Below, piece by piece: positions 21,389 to 31,171 of a stretch of DNA of 64,000 nt. The translations under genes were made by a program, and so were the position numbers. Source of the stretch: Streptomyces sp. DH41 (GTDB lineage Bacteria > Actinomycetota > Actinomycetes > Streptomycetales > Streptomycetaceae); contig NZ_JARVKY010000013.1 of NCBI RefSeq assembly GCF_029813785.1, positions 156,696 through 220,695 of the forward strand, read 5' to 3'. Under the pieces are notes generated by a model. The model made no database searches, was not told the DNA's origin, and worked only from the letters and a program-made list of their open reading frames with translations. Numbering within the stretch: the first letter of the stretch is position 1; the number at the start of each line of letters is the position of its first letter.

Positions 21389-24115
21389 GTGGCCAAGACA
21401 GCAGCGAAGAAGACCGACAGCACCTCCGGCGGCGGCCGTCCGCGCCTGATGCTCATGGACGGGCACTCACTGGCGTACCGCGCGTTCTTCGCGCTGCCCG
21501 CGGAGAATTTCACGACCGCGACGGGGCAGCCGACCAATGCGATCTACGGCTTCGCGTCGATGCTGGCCAACACGCTGCGTGACGAGGCGCCCACGCACTT
21601 CGCGGTGGCGTTCGACGTCTCCCGCAAGACGTGGCGGTCCGAGGAGTTCACGGAGTACAAGGCGAACCGCTCCAAGACCCCGGACGAGTTCAAGGGCCAG
21701 GTCGAGCTGATCGGCGAGCTTCTCGACGCGATGCGGGTCTCCCGTTTCGCCGTCGAGGGCTTCGAGGCGGACGACGTGATCGCCACGCTCGCCACGCAGG
21801 CCGAGGCCGAGGGTTTCGACGTGCTGATCGTCACCGGCGACCGGGACTCCTTCCAGCTGGTCAGCGAGCACACCACGGTCCTGTATCCGACCAAGGGTGT
21901 CTCCGAGCTGACCCGGTTCACGCCGGAGAAGGTCTTCGAGAAGTACGGGCTGACCCCCTCCCAGTACCCCGACTTCGCCGCGCTGCGCGGCGACCCGTCC
22001 GACAACCTGCCGGGTATCCCGGGTGTCGGCGAGAAGACGGCCGCGAAGTGGATCAATCAGTTCGGGTCGTTCGCGGAGCTGGTCGAGCGCGTCGAGGAGG
22101 TCAAGGGCAAGGCCGGGCAGAATCTGCGCGACCACCTGGAGTCCGTCAAGCTCAACCGCCGGCTCACCGAGCTGGAGCGGCGGGTCGAGCTGCCGAAGGC
22201 GGTCACCGACCTGGAGCGGCCCGCGTACGACCGCAAGGGCGTCGCGGTGATCCTGGACACCCTGGAGATCCGCAATCCCTCTCTGCGGGAGCGGCTCTTC
22301 GCCGTCGATCCCGGGGCCGAGGAGGCCGAGGAGACGCCGGTCGTGGCGGACGGCGTGGAGCTGGACGGCACGGTGCTGGGCACGGGCGAAGTGGCCGGCT
22401 GGCTCGCCGAGCACGGCACGCGGCCCCTCGGTGTCGCCACGGTCGACACCTGGGCGCTGGGCACCGGTTCGGTAGCCGAGGTCGCGCTCGCCGCGTCCGA
22501 CGGCAAGGCCGCCTGGTTCGACCCGTCCGAGCTGGACGAGGCCGACGAGACGGCGTTCGCGGCCTGGCTGTCCGACGCGGACCGGCCGAAGGTCTTGCAC
22601 AACGCCAAGGGCGCCATGCGTGTCTTCGCCGAGCACGGCTGGAGCGTCGCCGGCGTGGGCATGGACACCGCGCTCGCCGCGTACCTGGTCAAGCCGGGCC
22701 GCCGCTCCTTCGACCTGGACGCGCTGTCCCTGGAGTACCTGCACCGCGAGCTGGCCCCCGCCGCCGCGGCCGACGGCCAGTTGGCCTTCGGTGCGGACGA
22801 GGGTGCCGAGGCCGAGGCGCTGATGGTGCAGGCCCGCGCGATCCTCGATCTGGGCGAGGCCTTCGAGGGCCGCCTGGCCGACGTCGGCGCCGCGGACCTG
22901 CTGCGCGACATGGAGCTGCCCACGTCCGCGCTGCTGGCCCGCATGGAGCGGCACGGCATCGCGGCCGACCGGGCCCATCTGGAGGCCATGGAGCAGATGT
23001 TCGCGGGCGCCGTGCAGCAGGCGGTGAAGGAGGCGCACGCCGCGGCCGGACGCGAGTTCAACCTGGGCTCGCCCAAGCAGCTCCAGGAAGTCCTCTTCGG
23101 CGAGCTGAATCTTCCCAAGACCAAGAAGACCAAGACCGGTTACACCACCGACGCCGACGCCCTGGCCTGGCTCGCGGCCCAGACCGAGAACGAACTGCCG
23201 GTGATCATGCTCCGTCACCGTGAGCAGGCCAAGCTGCGCGTCACGGTCGAGGGCCTGATCAAGACGATCGCCGCGGACGGCCGCATCCACACCACGTTCA
23301 ACCAGACGGTCGCCGCGACCGGCCGCCTCTCGTCCACGGACCCGAATCTGCAGAACATCCCGGTCCGCACGGACGAGGGCCGTGCGATCCGCCGCGGCTT
23401 CGTCGTCGGCGAGGGCTTCGAGTCCCTGATGACGGCCGACTACAGTCAGATCGAGCTGCGGGTCATGGCCCATCTGTCGGAGGACGAGGGCCTGACCGAG
23501 GCGTTCACCTCGGGCGAGGACCTGCACACCACCGCCGCCGCGCAGGTCTTCTCCGTCGAGCAGTCCGCGGTCGACGCGGAGATGCGCCGCAAGATCAAGG
23601 CCATGTCGTACGGACTGGCGTACGGCCTGTCGGCCTTCGGCCTCTCCCAGCAGCTCAACATCGAGGCCGCCGAGGCCCGCGGGCTGATGGACGCCTACTT
23701 CGAGCGGTTCGGCGGCGTACGGGACTATCTGCGCCGGGTCGTCGACGAGGCACGGGCGACGGGCTACACGGCGACCCTCTTCGGCCGCCGCCGCTACCTG
23801 CCCGACCTCAACAGCGACAACCGCCAGCGGCGCGAGGCGGCCGAGCGCATGGCGCTGAACGCCCCGATCCAGGGCACGGCGGCCGACATCGTCAAGATCG
23901 CCATGCTCAACGTGGACAAGGCGCTGCGCGAGGCCGGTCTCGGCTCCCGGATGCTGCTCCAGGTCCACGACGAAATCGTCCTGGAGATCGCCCCCGGCGA
24001 GCGCGCGGCGGCGGAGGAACTCGTCCGCCGCGAAATGGCGGACGCGGTACGGCTCAGCGTCCCCCTGGGCGTCTCGGTGGGCGCGGGCCCGGACTGGGAG
24101 TCGGCAGCGCACTAG
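21389..24115 (+). CDS. polA: DNA polymerase I
   Basis: A 908-residue repair and Okazaki-fragment polymerase. The N-terminal 5'-nuclease domain (MLMDGHSLAYRAFF, then GDPSDNLPGIPGVGEKTA) is intact. The central 3'-5' exonuclease-like domain lacks a clear DxE motif, as in other actinobacterial PolA, so proofreading is probably absent. Polymerase motifs A (DYSQIELRVMAH), B (RRKIKAMSYGLAYGLS) and C (LLQVHDEIVLE) are complete. GTG 21389 is chosen because it lies 7 nt after the -10 of the promoter described separately and gives the usual N-terminus; the GTG at 21359 would lie inside that promoter. Confidence 0.97.
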   Translation: MAKTAAKKTDSTSGGGRPRLMLMDGHSLAYRAFFALPAENFTTATGQPTNAIYGFASMLANTLRDEAPTHFAVAFDVSRKTWRSEEFTEYKANRSKTPDEFKGQVELIGELLDAMRVSRFAVEGFEADDVIATLATQAEAEGFDVLIVTGDRDSFQLVSEHTTVLYPTKGVSELTRFTPEKVFEKYGLTPSQYPDFAALRGDPSDNLPGIPGVGEKTAAKWINQFGSFAELVERVEEVKGKAGQNLRDHLESVKLNRRLTELERRVELPKAVTDLERPAYDRKGVAVILDTLEIRNPSLRERLFAVDPGAEEAEETPVVADGVELDGTVLGTGEVAGWLAEHGTRPLGVATVDTWALGTGSVAEVALAASDGKAAWFDPSELDEADETAFAAWLSDADRPKVLHNAKGAMRVFAEHGWSVAGVGMDTALAAYLVKPGRRSFDLDALSLEYLHRELAPAAAADGQLAFGADEGAEAEALMVQARAILDLGEAFEGRLADVGAADLLRDMELPTSALLARMERHGIAADRAHLEAMEQMFAGAVQQAVKEAHAAAGREFNLGSPKQLQEVLFGELNLPKTKKTKTGYTTDADALAWLAAQTENELPVIMLRHREQAKLRVTVEGLIKTIAADGRIHTTFNQTVAATGRLSSTDPNLQNIPVRTDEGRAIRRGFVVGEGFESLMTADYSQIELRVMAHLSEDEGLTEAFTSGEDLHTTAAAQVFSVEQSAVDAEMRRKIKAMSYGLAYGLSAFGLSQQLNIEAAEARGLMDAYFERFGGVRDYLRRVVDEARATGYTATLFGRRRYLPDLNSDNRQRREAAERMALNAPIQGTAADIVKIAMLNVDKALREAGLGSRMLLQVHDEIVLEIAPGERAAAEELVRREMADAVRLSVPLGVSVGAGPDWESAAH

Positions 24116-24216
24116 CCTCCGGCGGCTGGCGGCCGGCGGTTCGGGGCCGGGGGCGGCGGCGTGAGTCTTCGGGCCCGCGCCGTCCTCGCGGCCCACGCGG
24201 GCGTACTCGCCGTGCC

Positions 24217-24258
24217 GGAGCACGGAGCACGGAGCACGGAGCACGGAGCACGGAGCGC
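24217..24258. repeat. Heptanucleotide tandem repeat (GGAGCAC)x5 plus one variant
   Basis: Five perfect GGAGCAC copies and a sixth GGAGCGC lie in the 289-nt gap after polA. A 7-nt unit would shift frame if translated; no convincing gene covers it. It is likely to vary between strains. The rest of the gap is GC-rich with no clear signal. Confidence 0.85.
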
Positions 24259-24404
24259 GGGTACGGGCGCGGGCACGGAAGACGGGGCACCGCCACCACC
24301 CGGCCAACGGCCGGACGCCCCGCCCCCGCCCGCACCGCGGGCCCCGTCACTCAGGTGGCCCCCGCGGAAACGCCCCCGCTCCTGTCTCCCCTGAGGATGC
24401 GGGC

Positions 24405-24821
24405 ATGGGTATACGCATGCTCCACCACCGGACGACACCGGCACGGGCAAGCACAGACGGACCCGCCCGCGTGCCACTCCTACGAGTCCCGGTCGTCGCG
24501 CCGGGCGCAAGTACCGGCCGCATCCCCGCCACCGTCACGACGGCCCTGCGCCGCACCGCGGCGGACCTCCGCCGCCGACTCGCCCACCGGGACCCGACCG
24601 CGGCCACCTCGCGCGAGACACCCGCCTGGCGCCTGTGGGCCGACCTGGCCCGCGGCTACCTGGCGCTCGCCCTCACGCTGCTGCCGAGGCCACGCCCCGC
24701 CCACACCTTCACCGTGTTCGTCGCGCCCGCCGACACCCTCAGCGCAGGACCCGGCGGTCCGGCTCCGTACCGACACCTCCCGGGCTTCCGGGGACCGGAG
24801 CCGGGCGGCGCCACACCCTGA
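24405..24821 (+). CDS. Hypothetical protein
   Basis: A 138-codon frame with high G/C in third positions, typical of real Streptomyces genes. An ATG at 24405 follows GAGGATG. It is Arg-rich in the middle (TTALRRTAADLRRRLAHRD), then has a hydrophobic helix (WADLARGYLALALTLLP) and HTFTVFVAP. No family recognised. Its 3' end overlaps the 3' end of the convergent DUF4184 gene by 83 nt, which is unusual and lowers confidence. Confidence 0.5.
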   Translation: MGIRMLHHRTTPARASTDGPARVPLLRVPVVAPGASTGRIPATVTTALRRTAADLRRRLAHRDPTAATSRETPAWRLWADLARGYLALALTLLPRPRPAHTFTVFVAPADTLSAGPGGPAPYRHLPGFRGPEPGGATP

Positions 24822-25596
24822 CCCCCACGGCGTACAGCAGCAGCCCCGGGACGAGCCCGGCACCCGCCCCGAAGCACACCGTCGGGATCAGCTCCCAGGG
24901 CTTCGCGACCTCTCCCCAGTAGTCCCACCACCGGGTCGCCCGCTTCACCGCCCCGGCCACCGCACAGCCGCCCAGCAGCGCCCCGGCACACCACCGGTCC
25001 CGTACCGAGAGGACCGGAACACCCAGTGGCTCCGCCCGGGGCGTCCGGCGCAGTGCCCGCGCCAGGAACACGGCGATGACGACCGCGGCCACCGCGGAAC
25101 CGCCGTACTGGAGGTACCAGTAGAGCGGCGAGCCCGCGATCTCCCGGCCCAGGGCGGGGAACACCCGCATCCCCCAGCGGTCGAGGTGCGTGAACGCGTC
25201 CCACACCACGTGTGTCAGCGCCCCCAGCACCGCCGACGCGTACCAACGCGCCACGAGGGACGGCCGCACGCGCGCACGGGCGGCCCCGCAGCGCAGCAGG
25301 GCGGCGGCGCGTCCCTGCCAGGCCCGCGGCAGCAGGGCCACCAGCGGCTCGCGGACCAGCAGCCACAGCCCCACCAGCGCCCACGCGATGATCACATCGA
25401 TGGTGAAGACGCCCGGGAAGGAGTGCGTGACATCGCCGAACTCCATCGCCCCGGACAGGAAACTCGCCGCGTAGTAGGTCATGTCGGGCGCGAAGGACCC
25501 GGCGACCAGCACGGCCGGGACCAGTCGTCCCCGGCCGGTGCCGTCGCCCCGCACGGCGGGCAGCACGGCGGCCGCATGACTGAGCGTGAAGGGCAA
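24739..25596 (-). CDS. DUF4184 family integral membrane protein
   Basis: A 285-residue polytopic membrane protein starting MPFTLSHAAAVLP. It has the family features APDMTYYA and THVVWDAFTHLDRWG, whose Asp/His residues suggest metal binding or hydrolase-like chemistry as in YdjM/DUF457-type membrane proteins. About six hydrophobic segments are seen, ending in an Arg/Pro-rich tail. Function is not known for the family. It is transcribed divergently from the transglycosylase across a 239-nt gap. In that gap the strongest structure is a hairpin CGGGCAC/GTGCCCG at 25628-25647. Confidence 0.82.
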   Translation of the reverse strand: MPFTLSHAAAVLPAVRGDGTGRGRLVPAVLVAGSFAPDMTYYAASFLSGAMEFGDVTHSFPGVFTIDVIIAWALVGLWLLVREPLVALLPRAWQGRAAALLRCGAARARVRPSLVARWYASAVLGALTHVVWDAFTHLDRWGMRVFPALGREIAGSPLYWYLQYGGSAVAAVVIAVFLARALRRTPRAEPLGVPVLSVRDRWCAGALLGGCAVAGAVKRATRWWDYWGEVAKPWELIPTVCFGAGAGLVPGLLLYAVGVRVWRRPAPVPGSPGGVGTEPDRRVLR

Positions 25597-25835
25597 CGAA
25601 ACTCCTCATATGGCCAACTGGTGAAAATCGGGCACGAACGGGTGCCCGCGCAAAGCAAGTTGTCGTAGGGTCGCCTGCGGCACCGTACTGGTCGAACAGA
25701 CGAACAACACGCCCGGAAAGTTGCGGTGCAACCATCGCCCCGGACCGGTCGTCACAACAGGGCGGGTACCGCGGACGAGACAGCCGAGGGCCGACGGATA
25801 CGGACGCGCGGGCGTCCACGGGAGGGGTTCACTCT

Positions 25836-27647
25836 ATGGTGGCGCACTTCGACAGGAGACTCCGCAAGGCGGCGGTCACCACCACCGTGGCGGCGGTCGC
25901 GGTCGCGGCCCTGTCCGCGTCCCAGGCTCCCAACGTGACGGCCGACTCCCACGGCAGACAGACCACCGCCGACAACGCGCCCGCGTCCGACACGCCCCCC
26001 TCTCAGAGCGCCACCGGCAACTCGCCGTACTACACGGACCTGCCGCCGCTCAAGAGTCCGAGCCCCGCACCCACCATCGGCACCCCCGCCTCCCGGGGCA
26101 CGTCCGAGGCGGGCATTCCCGCGACCGTCCTCGACGCCTACAAGAAGGCCGAGACGGAGCTGCGCCGGTCCAAGCCCGGCTGCAACCTGCCCTGGCAACT
26201 CCTCGCGGCCATCGGCAAGGTGGAATCGGGCCAGGCCCGCGGCGGTCGCGTCACCGCCGACGGCACCACCACCAGCCCCATCATCGGCCCCCAGCTCGAC
26301 GGCAACGGCTTCGCGCTCATCAAGGACACCGACAACGGCGTCCACGACGGCAACAGCAGCTACGACAACGCCGTCGGCCCCATGCAGTTCATCCCCTCCA
26401 CCTGGGCGTGGGCGAGCCGTGACGGCAACGGTGACGGCAAGGAAGACCCCAACAACATCTACGACGCCGCGCTCGCCGCCGGCCACTACCTGTGCCGCTT
26501 CGGCTGGGACCTGTCCACGCAGGCCGACCTCGACAGGGCGATCCTCAGCTACAACAACTCGCAGGACTACCTGCGCACGGTCCTGTCGTGGCTGGAGCAC
26601 TACCGCAAGGGCACCCACGAGATCCCGGACGGCACCGGCACGCTGCCCGTGGACCGCAGTGACGACGGCACCGACGTGACCGGGCCCAGTCCCTCGCCCG
26701 GCGGATCCGGCGCGAGCACCGTGCCCCAGACCCCCGGCACGGCGACGCCCGGCCCCGGGAAGCCGGACAAGCCCACCGAGCCCAGCGCGCCCGCCGATCC
26801 CACCAAGCCGTCGGACCCCGGCACCGGCTCCCCGAGCCCCGGACCGACCGACCCGGAGACACCGCCGCAGACCGAGACCCCGACCGACACGGTGCACCAC
26901 CTGGAGAACGCCGGTGCCACGGGGCTCACCGCGATCGCGGGCGACACGTTCAGCAAGAGGATCAGCACCCGCGCCGAGACCAAGAACGGAAAGGCCGTCG
27001 GCAAGGTACGGATCCGCTTCACCGTCCTGGGCGACACGGACGCCACCTTCGCCGGCGGCGAGAAGGTCGCCGCGGTCATCACCAACGCCTCCGGAGTGGC
27101 CGTCGCGCCCGCGCTGGTGGCGGGTGAGAAGACCGGCGGGTTCACCGTGCGTGCCACCGTCGTCGGCCGCGCCGTCGCCGGCCTGGACCACAGGGCCACC
27201 GTCACCGAACGCGTCGCCGACGCCCTCGCGCGCACCGGCGACAGCGCCCTGACCTGTACACCGGGCGGCGAGTTCGCCGACCGGGTCGCGGTGAAGGCCA
27301 CGCACAAGGGCACCGCCGCGGACAAGGTCGCCGTCACCGCCACGCTCGTCAAGTCGGTGCTCGACCCGGCCGAGAACGACAAGGGCCCCTTCTTCAAGGA
27401 CGCCGACGGTACGGCGGTCCGCACCCTGACCGGCCTGAAGACCGACGCCAAGGGACTGCTGACGCTGCCGAAGCTGTACGCGGACGACACCGCCGGCACG
27501 TTCGTGCTCCGCCTCACCACGGCGGGCGGCGCCACGCTCAACGTACAGCTGACGGTCGCCGAGGCCGAGACGGAGCCGTCACCGGCCCCGTCCACCGACG
27601 CCTCGCCCAGCCCGTCCACGGAGCCGTCGACCGAGCCCGGGGCGTAG
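25836..27647 (+). CDS. Secreted lytic transglycosylase-like protein with Pro-rich linker and Ig-like repeats
   Basis: A 603-residue secreted protein. The signal peptide spans about 1-35. The lytic transglycosylase domain is at about 95-250: LPWQLLAAIGKVESGQARGG carries the catalytic Glu, followed by GPMQFIPSTWAWA and AALAAGHYLCR. It probably cleaves peptidoglycan glycan strands. A Pro/Ser/Thr/Gly linker (about 265-350) leads to two beta-rich repeats (FSKRISTRAETKNGKAVGKVRIRF and FADRVAVKATHKGTAADKV) and a Pro/Ser tail that may span the wall. GGGAGGGG precedes ATG 25836. Related cell-wall hydrolases in streptomycetes are often under c-di-AMP riboswitch control, but I cannot see one here. Confidence 0.88.
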   Translation: MVAHFDRRLRKAAVTTTVAAVAVAALSASQAPNVTADSHGRQTTADNAPASDTPPSQSATGNSPYYTDLPPLKSPSPAPTIGTPASRGTSEAGIPATVLDAYKKAETELRRSKPGCNLPWQLLAAIGKVESGQARGGRVTADGTTTSPIIGPQLDGNGFALIKDTDNGVHDGNSSYDNAVGPMQFIPSTWAWASRDGNGDGKEDPNNIYDAALAAGHYLCRFGWDLSTQADLDRAILSYNNSQDYLRTVLSWLEHYRKGTHEIPDGTGTLPVDRSDDGTDVTGPSPSPGGSGASTVPQTPGTATPGPGKPDKPTEPSAPADPTKPSDPGTGSPSPGPTDPETPPQTETPTDTVHHLENAGATGLTAIAGDTFSKRISTRAETKNGKAVGKVRIRFTVLGDTDATFAGGEKVAAVITNASGVAVAPALVAGEKTGGFTVRATVVGRAVAGLDHRATVTERVADALARTGDSALTCTPGGEFADRVAVKATHKGTAADKVAVTATLVKSVLDPAENDKGPFFKDADGTAVRTLTGLKTDAKGLLTLPKLYADDTAGTFVLRLTTAGGATLNVQLTVAEAETEPSPAPSTDASPSPSTEPSTEPGA

Positions 27648-27670
27648 ACGCGGCCACTGCCCGGACACCC

Positions 27671-27706
27671 GAGGGCGCCCCACCGCTTCGGCGGCGGGGC
27701 GCCCTC
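27671..27706. terminator. Bidirectional terminator between the transglycosylase and hrpB
   Basis: Eleven-bp arms GAGGGCGCCCC / GGGGCGCCCTC enclose an inner CCGC-TTCG-GCGG hairpin. It lies between two converging genes. Confidence 0.85.
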
Positions 27707-27771
27707 GTCACTCGACGCCCTCGCCACTCGGTAGCTCACCCACTCGGCAGCTCCGTCACTCCGTTACTCCG

Positions 27772-30270
27772 TCACTTCGCGAGCCGCGCCTTCGTGTGCC
27801 GCGTCGGCTCCGCCGTGGCCGGGTCCTCGGGCCACGGATGCTTCGGATACCGGCCGCGCAGCTCCGCCCGTACGCCCTTGTAGCCGTCCTTCCAGAAGGA
27901 GGCCAGGTCGGCGGTGACCGCGGCCGGACGGCCGGCGGGGGAGAGGAGATGGACGAGGAGCGGCACCCCGGCGATCTCGGGCGTGTGCTGGAGCCCGAAC
28001 ATCTCCTGCAGCTTCACCGCCAGGACCGGCCGGCCGGGATCGCCGTAGTCGATCCGGATCCTGGACCCGCTGGGGACGGTGATCCGCTCCGGAGCGAGTT
28101 CGTCGAGCCGTGCCGCCTCCCCGCCCGCCCACGGCAGCAGCCGCGCCAGTGCCTGCCCGGCGTCGATCCGGGCCAGGTCGGCCCGCCGTCGGGCCCGGCT
28201 CAGTTCCGGTTCCAGCCACTCGTCCACGCGCGCGTGCAGTGCTTCGTCACCGACGTCCGGCCAGGGCTCGCCGAGCTGCCGCCGCAGGAAGGCGAGCCGC
28301 TTGCGCAGTACGTCCGCGTCGGCCGACCAGCGCAACAACCCGAGCCCCTCCTGCCGCAGCCCCTCCAGCAGCGCGTTCCGTACGAGACCGGGGCCGGCGT
28401 CGGCGAGTGGTCGCACGGCGAGTTCCACGGCCCCGAGTCGTGCGACACGCCGGGCCACGACGTCGCCGTCACCCCAGTGCACCTCTTCCCGCTCCTCCAG
28501 CAGCGCTCCCGCCGCGAGCCGGGCAGTCGCCTCGTCGACGACCGCCCCGAGCTGCACGCGCGCGTGCCCCTTCCCCACGGGCCGGTCGGCCACGGCGACC
28601 GCGATCCACGGCGCGCCGCGCAGCGCCGACGCCTCCGGCAGCTCGGCCCGGGTACCGGAAACCATCAGATACGAACCGCCGTCCTTCCGGGCCACCCGCT
28701 CGGGAAAGGCCAGAGCGGCCACCAGCCCGGCGAGAGCGTCCTCCGTGAGTCCCCGTGTCCGCCGGCCGTCCCCTTCTTCCTCCACGGCGCCGCGCAGCCG
28801 CCGTACCTCGCTCCGCCACCGCGCCCCATAGGCGTCCCCCGCTCGCCGGGCGGCCCTCAGCGCGGACGCCAGGTCGTCCCCGTACTCCCGCGGCGGTTCC
28901 TCACTGAGCAGGGCGACCACCTCGACGACCGCGTGCGACGCGCCCGCGTCGAGCAGTGCCCGCCCCAGCCGCGGATGCAGGCCCAGGCGGGCCAGTCGTA
29001 CGCCCCGCGTGGTGGCGCGGCCGGCGGGGTCCACCGCGCCCACGGCCGTCAGTACCGACCGGGCCGCCGCCATCGCCCCGCCCGGCGGCGGATCGAGCAG
29101 CGCCAGCCCGGACGCCTCCGGGTCGCCCCAGCAGGCCGCCTGCAGCGCGAACGCCGTCAGGTCGGCCACCTTGATCTCCGGCGCCGGGAACCGCGGCAGG
29201 CGGGCGTCCTCCGCCTCCGTCCAGCAGCGGTACACCGCACCCGGCGCCTCACGCCCCGCCCGCCCGGCCCGCTGCCGTGCCGCCGCCCGCGACGCGCGGA
29301 CCGTCGTCAGGGCGCTCAGCCCGCGCGCGTGGTCCACCCGCGGCTCCCGCGCCAGCCCCGCGTCCACGACCACCCGCACGCCCGGAACCGTCAGCGACGA
29401 CTCGGCCACCGCGGTCGCCAGCACCACCCGGCGCCGCGACCCGGGAACCAGCACCGCGTCCTGCACGGCCGCCGGTGCCCGCCCGTGCACCTGGAGCACG
29501 TCGACGCCGGCGGGACTTCCCAGCTGTCCGGCGACCCGGGTGATCTCCCCGACGCCCGGCAGGAAACACAGCACGTCCCCGTCCCGCTCCGCCAGCGCCC
29601 GCCGTACCACCGACGCCACGTGCGCGAGCAGCGCCGGGTCCACCCGCATCCCGTGCGGCGGCCGTACCGGGCGCGCCGGCGGGGCCCACACCACCTCCAC
29701 GGGGTACGACACGCCCCGCGCCTCGACGACCGGCGCCCCGCCCAGCAGCCGGGCCCAGCCCTGCGCGTCGGTCGTCGCCGACGCGGCCACCAGCCGCAGC
29801 TCCGGCCGGAGCGTCTGCCGCACGTCCCACAGGAACGCCGCCGTCGTGTCCGCGTCCAGATGCCGCTCGTGGCACTCGTCGAGCACCACCACGTCGACGC
29901 CCGTCAGCTCCTGGTCCCGCTGGAGCCGCTGCAACAGCACACCGGTCGTGACGACCTCCACGCGCGTGTGCCGCCCCACGACCCGCTCCCCGCGCACGGT
30001 GTACCCGACGCTCGCGCCGGGCTTCTCACCCAGCAGCCACGCCATGCGCCGGGCCGCCGCCCGCGCGGCGATCCGCCGCGGCTCCGCCACGACCACACGC
30101 CGCTCGGGGCCCTCGCCCAGCAGCCCGGCCAGCGCGAGCGGCACCAGCGTCGTCTTGCCGGTGCCGGGTGGCGCTACCAGCACCGCGGTGCCGTGCCCCT
30201 CCAGGGCGTCGTGCAGCGCGGGCAGGGCACCGCGTACGGGCAGGGCGTCCAGGGCGTCGTAACGGATCAC
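27772..30270 (-). CDS. hrpB: ATP-dependent helicase HrpB
   Basis: An 832-residue DExH RNA-helicase-like protein. Walker A is APPGTGKTTL and Walker B is VVLDECHERH (DECH). RecA-like domain 2 has ATAVAESSLTVPGVRVVVDAG and RQRAGRAGREAPG. The HA2/OB and HrpB C-terminal domains follow, with PAAVTADLASFW near the end. GTG 30270 (IRYDALDALPVRG) is preferred over the upstream frame start at 30321. The cellular role is not well defined; in other bacteria HrpB is dispensable or tied to mRNA handling. It ends at the terminator shared with the convergent secreted protein. Confidence 0.94.
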   Translation of the reverse strand: MIRYDALDALPVRGALPALHDALEGHGTAVLVAPPGTGKTTLVPLALAGLLGEGPERRVVVAEPRRIAARAAARRMAWLLGEKPGASVGYTVRGERVVGRHTRVEVVTTGVLLQRLQRDQELTGVDVVVLDECHERHLDADTTAAFLWDVRQTLRPELRLVAASATTDAQGWARLLGGAPVVEARGVSYPVEVVWAPPARPVRPPHGMRVDPALLAHVASVVRRALAERDGDVLCFLPGVGEITRVAGQLGSPAGVDVLQVHGRAPAAVQDAVLVPGSRRRVVLATAVAESSLTVPGVRVVVDAGLAREPRVDHARGLSALTTVRASRAAARQRAGRAGREAPGAVYRCWTEAEDARLPRFPAPEIKVADLTAFALQAACWGDPEASGLALLDPPPGGAMAAARSVLTAVGAVDPAGRATTRGVRLARLGLHPRLGRALLDAGASHAVVEVVALLSEEPPREYGDDLASALRAARRAGDAYGARWRSEVRRLRGAVEEEGDGRRTRGLTEDALAGLVAALAFPERVARKDGGSYLMVSGTRAELPEASALRGAPWIAVAVADRPVGKGHARVQLGAVVDEATARLAAGALLEEREEVHWGDGDVVARRVARLGAVELAVRPLADAGPGLVRNALLEGLRQEGLGLLRWSADADVLRKRLAFLRRQLGEPWPDVGDEALHARVDEWLEPELSRARRRADLARIDAGQALARLLPWAGGEAARLDELAPERITVPSGSRIRIDYGDPGRPVLAVKLQEMFGLQHTPEIAGVPLLVHLLSPAGRPAAVTADLASFWKDGYKGVRAELRGRYPKHPWPEDPATAEPTRHTKARLAK

Positions 30271-30346
30271 GCCCCCAGTGTCGTACGTCGGCGAAACCAC
30301 CCTCCACGCGCGCGTGCACACGTGGGCGGAAGCGGACGGCGTGGAC

Positions 30347-31171
30347 TCAGTCGCGCTCGCACACGAAGATCGCCGTGCCCGGGATGAGATGTCCGCGCAG
30401 GGGCGACCAGCCGCCCCACTCGGAGGTGTTCCACTCCGGCCACTCCGGCTCCACCAGGTCCACCAGCCGGAACCCCGACGTCACGACGTCCCGGACGCGG
30501 TCGCCGAGCGTCCTGTGGTGCTCGACGTACACCGCGAGGCCTTCGTCGTCCTGCTCGACGTACGGTGTGCGGTCGAAGTAGGAGGCGGACACCGACAGTC
30601 CCTCCGGGCCCGGCTCGTCCGGGAACGCCCAGCGCAGCGGGTGCGTGACGGAGAAGACGAAGCGTCCCCCGGGCCGCAGCACCCGGTGCACCTCCCGCAG
30701 TACCAGCCGCGGGTCGGCGACGAAGGGCAGCGCCCCGTACGCCGAGCAGGCGAGGTCGAAGGATCCGTCAGCGAAGGGCAGCACGGCGGCGTCGGCACAG
30801 ACCAGGGGGACGTCGCCGCCGATGCGCAGGGCGTGCTGGAGCTGGCGGTGGGAGAGGTCCAGGGCCACCGGACGGGCGCCCTGGGCGGTCAGCCAGCGGG
30901 AGCACTGGGCGGCGCCGGCGCCGATCTCCAGGACATCCCTGCCCTTCAGGTCCTCCGGCGGGCCGAGCAGCTCGGCCTCCACCTCGTCCAGACCCTCGGG
31001 GCACCACACGAAGCGGTCGTCGCCGAGGAAGGTTCCGTGCTCGACCTGGTACTCGTCCGCGTTCCGGTCCCACCAGCCACGGTTGGCGCGGGAGCTCTCC
31101 GTGACACCGGCGGCACGCCGGGTGGCTTCGGGCTCGGCCTCTGCGGCTTCGGACGTCTCGGGCTCTTGGAT
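30347..31171 (-). CDS. Class I SAM-dependent methyltransferase with no canonical start codon
   Basis: Motif I is DVLEIGAGAAQCSRWL. VALDLS, VCADAAVLPFADGSFD and LRPGGRFVFSVTHPLRWAFPD complete the Rossmann core. The frame clearly extends upstream of the first GTG (31009) through SSRANRGWWDRNADEYQ and HGTFLGDDRF, which are conserved N-terminal residues of this group. Between the in-frame TGA at 31226-31228 and 31009 there is no ATG, GTG or TTG. The best-placed RBS, AGGGAG (31183-31178), points to ATC at 31171. I give that as the start, tentatively (274 residues). Substrate unknown. It is divergent from rpsA. Confidence 0.75.
   Translation of the reverse strand: MQEPETSEAAEAEPEATRRAAGVTESSRANRGWWDRNADEYQVEHGTFLGDDRFVWCPEGLDEVEAELLGPPEDLKGRDVLEIGAGAAQCSRWLTAQGARPVALDLSHRQLQHALRIGGDVPLVCADAAVLPFADGSFDLACSAYGALPFVADPRLVLREVHRVLRPGGRFVFSVTHPLRWAFPDEPGPEGLSVSASYFDRTPYVEQDDEGLAVYVEHHRTLGDRVRDVVTSGFRLVDLVEPEWPEWNTSEWGGWSPLRGHLIPGTAIFVCERD

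Noticed and set aside
24112..24510. Minus-strand ORF of 132 aa over the heptamer repeat
   Set aside because: The product is low-complexity and its core is just the translated GGAGCAC repeat. No RBS or conserved feature.
25597..25835. c-di-AMP (ydaO) riboswitch before the transglycosylase gene
   Set aside because: Such riboswitches are common before cell-wall hydrolase genes in Streptomyces, but I could not find the conserved core elements in this gap.
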